This document shows, in pieces, positions 55,966-64,000 of a stretch of DNA of 64,000 nucleotides. Positions within the stretch are counted from its first letter, which is position 1. Each line of letters starts with the position of its first letter. The notes beneath the pieces are model-generated. The model worked only from the letters and a program-made list of their open reading frames with translations. It ran no database searches and was not told the DNA's origin. Position numbers and translations under genes: made by a program. The stretch is from Larix kaempferi. Taxonomy: Eukaryota; Streptophyta; Pinopsida; Pinales; Pinaceae. The stretch lies in the NCBI GenBank assembly GCA_027924585.1, contig BSBM01000307.1:18089501-18153500 (forward strand), in the 5' to 3' direction.

Positions 55966-58855
55966 CAGCTGTGTTGAAGGATCCCCTTCCTCATCATCAA
56001 AACATGGCTTCACATGCTCCCACCACTGGTTATGGTACTAATCAAATGACCACGTCTTCTTCCAATACTAGTGGTTATGGATGTGTGAATATGGTTCAGT
56101 CAGAGGTTTGTGTTGCCACTTGTTAGTGTGATTATGACGCACCAAAACCTAATTTGGGGAATGAGCCTCCCCCTCCTCCTAACAATTCCCTACATATTGA
56201 GAAGCCCTCTATTATGCCGCGGATACCGAAAGGTGTTCTCAAGTGCTCTACGCATAATCCCAATGCTCGAGCCGCCCAGAACTACTCCATCGTAGAATAT
56301 TTGAGCCAAACTCTGTGTGCCATGTCGGCTATTGAGGTTTTGCAAGCTTGTCCTTCTTAGAAGCATGCCCTTTTGAGTACGTTACAATTTCAAGATGGGG
56401 GAAATCCTAGTGTTATCAAGTTCGATACTACTGATATCCATCCTCGCTTACCTTACCACGTGGCTTTTCAAATCCAGGTGGTGTGCCTTCAGAGCTTTGT
56501 TAAATGTACTATGGTTGATGAAGGTGCTTCCGCATTGGCAATGTCGTTAACTTGTTGGAAAGCTCTTGGCTCTCCTCCTCTACTCGCGTCTAGAACCACA
56601 CACACTACATTCGATGGTAGATCTTTTATGCCGCACAGAATTATCCCTTTCCTTGTTGTCTCCTTGGGAGGTAAGTCCATGCCTATTGAAGTCGAAGTGG
56701 TTGATGCACCAATCAACTACAACCTTTTATTGGATAGGAACTGGATGTACGCTATGAATGCTGTTGCATCTACTATATTCAGAGTTATCTACTTTCCCCA
56801 TGAAGGCAAGATTGTGACGATCGATCAACTGGATTTTGTCGGTACTCCTTCCACAGCATCCACGGGATCCATAGTCCCGCAAGTTTCTAATTCTCAGCTG
56901 GAAACTGGGAACATAGGTGTTGGAATGTACCCTTCGTTGATGGGAACTTTTAATCTTTCTGCACCTATGAATTTTATCAGAGCCATTTCCGACGACGCAC
57001 CTCCTCCCTTGCATAGTATGCCATTCCAGACTTCCTATTGTACCGATCCATGGACTTTACCATCCATGAATTCTATGTCTGGAGACATTGCGCAAATTGG
57101 GATGTCTATGCCTTTATCTGTAGTGGAGCTCACTTACGATCATATCCAACAAACCACTGCAGATCTGGATCTCTCTTCTTCCCAAACAGTCGAAGAAGAT
57201 CCCGTTATGCCGCTAGTTTGGGCAGCCAACTCATCTTGTGCACACGATTGCCTTGATGATACTTTACCATCTGATGAAGCTATCATGGAGGCCATGTGTG
57301 GTAGTGAGAGACCTTGGGAAGATATGCACCATCGCTCTTATTTCCTTCCCAACCTAGAGCTCGTTGAGCAAGAGGAGTTTAGGATGACTCTAGTAGAGAT
57401 GGTTGGTCACCCTGTGGCTCTTTTGGAGTCGCATGATGCTTTTATGGAGGGGAATATGGCCAATATTTCCCCAACCATTTCGATCAACATCTCTCGCACT
57501 CCCGGAAAAGTGGAGAATGTTTACATCGGTGCCGATTGTGATCCTGAGGAGATTGCTATTTACAATGACTTGTTTACATAACTTGGGGAAGCTTTCGCCT
57601 GGTCATACGAGGAGATGCTAGGAATAGACCCCCGCATTGTTGAACACGAGATTAGAACTTATCCTGATGCTAAACCGGTTCGACAACACTTACGGGCTGT
57701 GAACCATAGGAAGGAAACCACCATTAAGGAAGAGATGGAGAAACTACTCAAAGTTGGTTTCATCTACCCCGTTCCCCTTACCAAATGGGTGTCAAACCCC
57801 ATTCCTGTGGATAAGAAGCAGGGAACGATCTGTGTATGCACTGATTTTAGAGATTTGAATCGTGCATGTCCCAAAGACAACTTCCGCACACCATTCATCG
57901 ATCAAATTTAGGATGCTTGTGCGGGGAGTGAGATTTTTTCATTCATGGACGACTTCTCGGGTTATAATCAGATTCAAATCAAACCCGCAGACCAACATAA
58001 GACGACATTTATTTGTCCATGGGGATGTTTTCATATCGGAAAATTCCCTTCGGCCTTAAAAACGCTGGAGCTACTTTTCAGCAAGCCATGACCTATGCCT
58101 TTCACGATCTTAAGAAGATCATGGAAGTTTTCTTGGATGATCTTGCTGGCCAGTCTCGCAAGAGAGTGTACCAACCCAAGCACCTCCGTATGATTCTCGA
58201 ACGATGTATCCACTGCAAAATTCGATTGAATCCAAACAAATGCATCTTCGTGGTTAGGACTGGTCTCATTCTAAGATTCATAGTTTCGAGAGAGGGTATT
58301 GGAGTCGATCCTCTCAAAGTTGAGGCAATACTTCAGTTGCCTCCTCCACGTAATTTGTTACAACTTCAGAGCCTCCAAGGGAGAGCTACTTTTCTGCGTC
58401 GGTTCATAGTTAACTATGCTAATATTACCTATTACCAAAGGTTTTGCGCACTTATTGAAGAAAGACACACCTTTTATCTTGGATGAGCCAGCCCAGCAGT
58501 CTTTCGATTCAACGCTCTTAAGAAAGCTTTGGTATCAGCCCCTGTGCTTAGTCCACTAGACTTTACATGAGATTTTATCCTTTATGTGGTTGTGTCTCAA
58601 GAGACTATTGGCATGGTCTTGGTTCAGGTAGATGATGCGCTCGTCGAGCATGTTATCTATTATCTTAGTCGAAATTTAGTAGACATTGAGCTAAGGTATA
58701 CTCACGTAGAAAATCAGGCGCTTGCGACCGTTCATGCACTCCAACGGTTATGACATTACATTTTGCTTCGAACAACCACAGTTGTAGCTCACATCAAAAC
58801 ATTTTAGTTCATGCTATGACAATGTCTTATCGGGGGTAAGTATAATAAATGGATT
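55966..58855 (+). pseudogene. pol: Element C protease, reverse transcriptase and RNase H, broken
   Basis: Continues in gag's frame: 'PRIPKGVLKCSTHNPNA', protease-like 'FVKCTMVDEGASALAMSL' with Asp at about 56516, a linker, then RT: 'TKWVSNPIPVDKKQGTICVC', 'TDFRDLNRACPKDNF', 'FMDDFSGYNQ'. After a 1-bp deletion near 58025 RT continues in another frame (58013-58486) with the polymerase box FLDD at 58130-58141 and 'NPNKCIFVVRTG'. The RNase H ('LVEHVIYYLSRNLVD', 'VENQALATVHALQRL') follows. Stops include TAG near 56124 and 56358, TAA near 57579 and TAG near 57909. A 402-codon open run (56373-57581) is the longest undamaged piece. Confidence 0.86.
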
Positions 58856-59287
58856 GTGATCCTTCAGGAATTAGATCTCGATTTCGATTTGGCAATATCA
58901 ATGAAATCGTTGGTGTTTGCTGAGCTTATGTTAGACCTTCCGCGGCTTGATGAGGATGTCATTCATGAAGCTTCCTTTGTGGATGAACACTTATTTCTTA
59001 TCTCGTCCGAGGACCCTTGGTGTGGGGATATCATTGTATATCTCCAAACTTTGAAGCTTCCTCCGTATTATTCATGAGATGAGTGACGGTGTGTGAGACA
59101 TCACGCTAAAGATTATACTCTCATCGGTGACACTTTGTATCACCGAGGAAATGATTCCATTCTTCGTCGTTGCTTGACTCACCAAGAAGGGGAGCGGGTA
59201 CTTAATGATTGCCATGCGGGGGCATGTGGCAGTCACTTATCTGGGCTTACTAAAACCCAGCGTATCATGCGAGCAGGTTATTTTTGG
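58856..59287 (+). pseudogene. Element C integrase N-terminus, cut by the C/D junction
   Basis: 'MILQELDLDFDLAISMKS' through 'EDPWCGDIIVYLQTLKLPP', then the zinc-binding part 'MRHHAKDYTLIGDTLYHRGN' and 'DCHAGACGSHLSGLTKTQRI', ending in 'MRAGYFW'. It matches B 19468-19899 closely. Two stops near 59075-59085 interrupt it. At TGG 59285-59287 the match to B ends exactly where D begins, so the catalytic core is lost here. Confidence 0.86.
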
Positions 59288-61374
59288 AAAATTAGGGCTT
59301 CTGCAAAAAAATGGAATTTTGGAAATCTGTGACCATGCCTGGAAGCTACTCAGAAAAATCAAAGCTTAGAATTTTGAATCAAATATTTTGGTTGGGTGAA
59401 GCTCCGGGAAACTCAAACCCTAATTCAGGGTCCTCCCTAGTGAATCCGAAAATCTAAAAGGCAATTTCGAGGGGTGAAACTTTGCAGTTTTCAAATTCTG
59501 AATATACCAACTTGATCAGAACATCGAGGTGCATATTTCTATCCTTTCGGAAGTTTGAAATTCAAAGTTTGAATTTTTGGGGTTTCTTTAACAAACCCTA
59601 ATCCAGCTTCAGGTCCAGTTCTTGCAAATCAAGTGGATTGGGTTAATCCTAGAAGAAGATGGATTGGTCACCTACATAAGTGAAGAAGTTCCTGTCTCAG
59701 AGGGAGATGAGGCTAAGGTATTCCATAAGAAGATTACAAGCAATCTTGACAGGTATGGCTTACATGTATGTTTCATGGTTAAGTTTATCATATGTTTGTC
59801 TTCATATCATTACAGTACAATCTTGAATAATTACTGGACTTGTTGTATCACCTTAATAGAAGATATTCATTGATTAAGGTTTTGACACTTATGATTGTAC
59901 TAATGCATTGTGATGTTGTATGAGGTTTATGTTGTTTGCTAACACAAAAGGTACACCAAGAAAGTCAAATCATGTTCTACTTCAAGAACATATGGTCATG
60001 GTGACATGAAGACAAAGATTCATCCATTGTCATGGATCACATAGAAGATCTACTTTCGAGGTATGTATAACTTGGTTCTACAATGGTTAACTTATGAGGC
60101 ATGCAGGTTACTAGCACAAGTCACTGAAGAGAACCAGAAGACATTATGCGGGTATGTTAGACATAACTAGCTAGCATGCTAATCCAGGTATGTTTTTCCT
60201 ATATCAAGCTAGAATCCTACCTTGTGTTAGGATCTTATACTGTTGTGTTGTTGATAATGATTATTCATGAAGTCATAGGTTTGAATAATCATGGTTGTAT
60301 GCATATTATGTTTCTTACCATAATTGATGATATGACTAACCAGAAGAATCATGAAGGTATAGGTTTAAATAATCACAGGTTTTATGCATATTATATCTCT
60401 TATCTTGATTGATGATTCAACTAACCAGAAGATTCCTATGATCAAACAAGAATGTGTATGAGTAAAAGAAGACTTCCCTGAAACCTTGAATACTAATGTT
60501 TATTATCTGTGAATGATCATGAATATACATGTTTAAGATTATTGTGTTTTGATAGTATTAAGATTATACTAATAAATGTGTTATTATGTATGAGACCTCA
60601 AGGATAACACAATGATGATACTAATAAGCATCCATAGTGATTAAGGATGGATGTAAGTTCAAGGACAGGTAATACAGGAAGCAAAGATCAAGAGGGAGCA
60701 CACTCCAGTTTTTCCTGCAAGAAAGCAAAGGAGCACACTTCAGTAGTTTCTGCAAGGATGCAGATATTCAGAGGGAGTTGACCACTTCTCACAATCCACA
60801 TCAGAATGGAGTTGCAAAGATTCAGAGGGAGTCCACCCAACAACCAAACAAATATAAGGATTTGAATTGTCATTTCTTACATAATGTTATTCAATGATGT
60901 ATATGCTTATGTTTCTAGAATTAGGTTGTGTATTATGCATATTAGAATAGTTGCATTGATGAATAGTATACTAATAATATACATGGGTAGGTGGCCTATG
61001 GCACTGTACAACATTCCATTGCTACTTATCTAGAATGAACCTCTTTGCTGACATGTTAGGAGTTGTGCACACTCTTAACAATGTTCTGGTAGAGATTGGA
61101 AGGCATCTAGAAAGTTACGGAATATGGATAAATGTTGTATTGAAGCATTGTCTAAGATAATTACATGATTGTATGACATATTTCTTTATGTGTAAGAATT
61201 TGTTCTGAAAACTATGAGATGTTTTCTAATCATGCAATTTAACTTGTTGTGTAGGAAAAGATCGTATACCATCACCTACAAAAGAAGGACTACAACATTT
61301 GTTCAGCAACAAAGTTATCTATTGAAAATATTGAAGTTCCCAGGATATGGGAAGAATGACATGATCCATCGATC
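59288..61374 (+). other. Element D leader
   Basis: Non-coding. It aligns through most of its length with E's leader in opposite orientation. It carries several donor-like AGGTATG(T/G) sites (about 59752, 60059, 60187) and a TTGTGTAGGAAAAGATC acceptor-like site near 61246, both conserved with E. Confidence 0.65.
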
Positions 61375-62416
61375 ATGAAGAACGATGTTTGGGATGCGGT
61401 CCCAAGAGCTGAAGGGAAGTCTGTTGTGACTTCCAAATGGAACTATCAGATCAAGCATGCTGCAGATGGCAGCATAGAGAAATATAGAAGTGATGAAATA
61501 GAAGATACACCAGATGGATTTCAAGACAACCTTCTTGAATGGTGTAGTCATATATGTGTGCAGAACTTGGTAGGATAGACAGCTTTCTATCTAGTTTGGG
61601 CTTTACCAAGAGTGAAGCGGATTCCAACCTTTACTACAAGGTTGAGGAAGGGAATCCTGTGATTCTACTCCTGTATGTGGATGACCTGTTTGTAACAAGA
61701 GATGACAGATTGATTGCCGACACACAGCGGAAGCTTGCTGCCGAGTTAGAGATGAAGAACTTGGGTATGATGCACTACTTTATTGGTATGAAGGTGTGGC
61801 AGAGTGCAAATGGAATCTTCCGTGGACAAGGGAAGTATGCAGTAGAGATCCTGAAGAGGTTTGGGATGATGGACTGCAAGGCTATGGCCACATCTATGGC
61901 ATCGAACCTGAAGCTTCTATGTGATGCTTCATCTGATCCGGTTGATGTCACAATGTATCGTCAGATGATTGGTTCCTCTATGTACCTGACGAACATGAAA
62001 CTAGATATTTTCTTTGTGGTGAACACTTTGAGCCAGTTCCTGACAGATCCGAGGAGTGTTCACCTGGTTGCTGTAAATCATATTCTGAGGTACCTGAAGG
62101 GTACAGTTGACTATGGGCTCAAGTATGACGCGAATCAAATTTTAACCCATAGTGTTATGTTGATTCAGACTGGGCAGGCAGTGCTGCAAATAAGAAGAGC
62201 ACTCCTGGGTGCTGCTTCAGTATGGGATCAGGTGTGATCTCTTGGTTTAGCAGGAAGCAGTCCTGTGTAGCACTGAGTACAATCGAAGCAGAGTATGTTG
62301 CGACGGATGAGCAGGATGCAGATGTATTGACCAAGCCATTGGCCAGAGTGCAGTTTGAGTACTTCAGAGAGAGGCTTGGTGGACTTCTGATCAAGGTTCC
62401 TTCCAAAAGGAAGTGA
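61375..62416 (+). pseudogene. pol: Element D Copia reverse transcriptase and RNase H, broken
   Basis: 'MKNDVWDAVPRAEGKSVV' and 'SKWNYQIKHAADGSIEKY' are the start of a Copia RT. The next ~130 residues are deleted down to 'DTPDGFQDN', then 'IDSFLSSLGFTKSEADSNLY' and the polymerase box YVDD at 61674-61685 ('LLYVDDLFVTRDD') with 'NLGMMHYFIGMKVWQ'. RNase H begins near 62080, changes frame near 62140, and runs 'DSDWAGSAANKKSTPG', 'ISWFSRKQSCVALSTIEAEY' to 'ADVLTKPLARVQFEYFRERL', ending TGA at 62414. The longest open run is 61554-62237. RNase H also lacks a segment after 'EAEYVAT'. Gag, protease and integrase are absent, as in E. Confidence 0.88.
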
Positions 62417-62454
62417 TGAGTCCGAAAGATGCAGATGCACATGAGCTTTTCTGA

Positions 62455-62655
62455 CATGGTTGATGTGTTCTCCCATGGTCGTGATGTAATTGCTGAGCCA
62501 TTCTCACATGGTGGTAGATGTGTTCTCCCATGGTGTAGATGTAAGGGCTGGATCCATTCTCACATGGTGGTAGATGTGTTCTCCCATGGTGAAAAAGTAA
62601 GGGCTGGAGCCTTCCCCGAATGGTGGTAGATGTGTTCTCCCATGTCGGTGGTGTA
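62455..62655. repeat. ~56-bp tandem array in element D
   Basis: GATGTGTTCTCCCATGGT recurs at 62462, 62517, 62573 and 62629, with TAAGGGCTGGA.CC between the middle copies. Four copies. Confidence 0.9.
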
Positions 62656-62689
62656 AGTATTGGATGATGTGCATCTGGGCTATGCTTCG

Positions 62690-63245
62690 TGGACGATGAG
62701 ATGATCTGAAGAAGATGATGCTATGATGATCAGGAGGATAATGGATGATGAGCATCAGAATGATGCTACAGTTACTGCTCTATATGTATATGTACGCATC
62801 ATGTTGGATGCTGGATATGATCAGTTGGATAATTTATATGTATATGTATATGTACGCATCATGTTTGATGTTGGATATGATTAGTTGGATCATTTGTATG
62901 TATTTTGTATATGCATCATGTTGGATGCTTGGACCATGTATCTGTATATGTATCAGGTATGATCAGGTGGATCATGTATTTGTATTTGTATCAGGTGGAT
63001 ACACTGTATGATCAGGTGGATCATGTATGATGATATGTATTAGGTAGATACTTGGTATGCATCAGGTGGATGCATTGTATGATCATGATGATAATGATGA
63101 TGAGCTTCAGGATGTTGCTCCAGATGATATGTATCAGGTGGTACAGTAATGATGATCAGTGTGATCATGAGCATCAGGATGATGCTTTGTGCGATGATGA
63201 TCCGTTGGATCATGAGTATCAGGTTGATACTTGGAGGTCAGAGAT
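62690..63245. repeat. ATGATGAGCATCAGGATGAT and ATGTATATGTA-type repeats in element D
   Basis: Interleaved degenerate units. Around 62770-62960, ATGTTGGATGCTGGATATGA with ATCAGTTGGAT and TATGTATATGTA repeats about three times. Around 62940-63240, ATCAGGTGGAT and GATGATGAGC(A/T)TCAGGATG recur. Open frames rich in M, D and I across it are artefacts. Confidence 0.82.
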
Positions 63246-63264
63246 GATATTTGGTAGGTTGTAC

Positions 63265-63810
63265 AAATAGCATGTAATCAGTCCTGGGAGATCTTGTCGG
63301 TCGTGCTGCAGCACATAAATGTTCCTGGGATACTCTTTCCGGTATTTCTATGTAGTATGTAATCAGTCCTCAGATATCCTATAGGTTGAGCTGTGTGCTC
63401 GTAATCAATCCTGGGATGAGGTATTACTATGGAGACATGTAATCAGTCCTGGAGATCCGAGAGGTTGAGCTATGTGCCCGTAATTAGTCCTGGGATGCTC
63501 TTTAGAGATCTTGCCGGTCGTACTGTGGCACATAAATGTTCCTGGGATGCTCTTTAAAGGTTTTGTCTATCCACATGTAATCAGTTCTGGAGATCCAAGA
63601 GGTTGAGCTGTGTGCTCGTAGTAAGTCCTGGGATGCTCTTTAGAGACCTTTCCAGTCATGCTGTGACACATAAATTTACCTGGGATGCTCTTTAAAGGTA
63701 TTGTGGAGGAGATGCATGTAATCAGTCCTGGGAGATATTGCCAGTCGTGCTTAGGCACATAAATGTTCCTGGGATACTCTTTCCTGTATTGCATCTGCAC
63801 ATAAAATTAG
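63265..63810. repeat. ~80-bp composite tandem array in element D
   Basis: CATGTAATCAGTCCTGG (63271, about 63436, 63574, 63716) alternates with GCACATAAATGTTCCTGGGA, TGGGATGCTCTTTA(G/A)AG and GAGGTTGAGCT(G/A)TGTGC. Order and spacing vary (about 40 and 80 bp), so it is a shuffled array. Confidence 0.85.
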
Positions 63811-64000
63811 TCCTGAGAGGCCACCTCTATCAGACCGTTCGCACAGATGATGAAGACCTGCAGGTGGTGGGCCTACATCCAGTATGAAAAAGGACTGGCT
63901 CTATAGAACTTCCTAGAACGAGTAGATTCAGAGATTGATTGAGATAGCAGTAGCAGTGATGATGATGATGACTCGATGACGATTATCCAGTGACGATGAT
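63811..64000. repeat. GATGAT-rich end of element D arrays
   Basis: After a short non-repeated piece (63811-63935) the window ends in GATGATGATGATGACTCGAT and similar, comparable to E's 23-bp GATGACGATGCTGATGAT array that precedes its polypurine tract. D's 3' LTR is therefore probably close to the right edge. Confidence 0.6.

Larger units (their letters stand above)
50923..59287 (+). mobile_element. Element C: second Tat-like element of the B family, with gag, truncated on the right
   Basis: Its 5' LTR (50923-51941), intact tRNA-Arg primer site, gag, protease, RT, RNase H and integrase N-terminus are collinear with B. The left target-site duplication should be GACTT (50918-50922), but its partner is outside the window. 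At 59285-59287 the sequence leaves C inside integrase ('MRAGYFW') and continues as element D. Gag through RT is one frame from 53721 to about 58020, broken by about ten TAG, TGA or TAA codons and a 1-bp deletion near 58025. Confidence 0.92.
59285..64000 (+). mobile_element. Element D: 5'-truncated Copia element of the E family
   Basis: From 59285 the sequence matches, on the plus strand, the reverse complement of E from about 30879 down: leader, RT/RNase H remnant, tandem arrays. It lacks the 5' LTR, primer site and the first ~1 kb of leader. There is no target duplication at the left edge, only TGG shared by both parents, so this is an end-joining or recombination junction and not a normal integration end. 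The 3' LTR (expected start TGTTGAGATATTG) is beyond 64000. Confidence 0.88.

Noticed and set aside
62745-63270. 88- and 72-codon ORFs rich in Met, Ile and Asp
   Set aside because: They are read through ATGTATATG and GATGAT repeats of element D.

Overview
This is nuclear DNA from a land plant with a large, repeat-rich genome. The evidence is plant-type primer binding sites (tRNA-Arg for the Tat-like elements, initiator tRNA-Met for the Copia and chromovirus-like elements), Tat-clade Ty3/gypsy elements carrying a second RNase H, and a decayed piece of plant HSP101. A gymnosperm would fit, but that is a guess from the repeat style. I see no intact host gene, tRNA, rRNA or CRISPR array. Every coding region recognised is a retrotransposon remnant or a pseudogene.

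Left flank (1-10582). The window opens with the end of a Copia-family LTR (1-184), followed by about 1 kb of degenerate TTGAC-rich satellite that flips strand partway. Long AT-rich DNA follows, with several two-copy tandem duplications and one RNase H fragment of a LINE-type element (7600-7965, minus).

Nested block (10588-34744). Three LTR retrotransposons sit inside one another, each resolved to the base by LTR ends and 5-bp target-site duplications. Element A is a chromovirus-like Ty3/gypsy element (10588-34744, TSD GGAAA). B is a Tat-like element inserted in A's integrase (14226-33922, TSD CCTAG). E is a gag-less Copia element on the minus strand, inserted in the 3' non-coding part of B (24734-32488, TSD AGTGG). 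LTR divergence counted by eye falls from A (about 7%) to B (about 5%) to E (about 2%), matching the nesting order. B carries integrase, then an extra RNase H with all four acidic residues, then an antisense gene with an apparent GT-AG intron.

Middle (34745-42550). This is mostly AT-rich DNA. It holds an HSP101/ClpB N-domain pseudogene (36447-36883, minus) and degenerate repeats.

Right block (42823-64000). A Tat/Ogre-like element F has a long extra ORF of unknown function, then gag C-terminus, protease, an RNase H placed before RT, RT and the usual RNase H. It is interrupted at 50923 by C, a second copy of the B family that still has gag. C ends abruptly at 59287 inside its integrase, joined by three bases of microhomology to D, a 5'-truncated copy of the E Copia family. 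In both D and E, blocks of tandem repeats fill the space between pol and the 3' LTR, but the two elements carry different repeat units. The elements work only as parasites on each other and on host DNA here. None could make a complete set of proteins.
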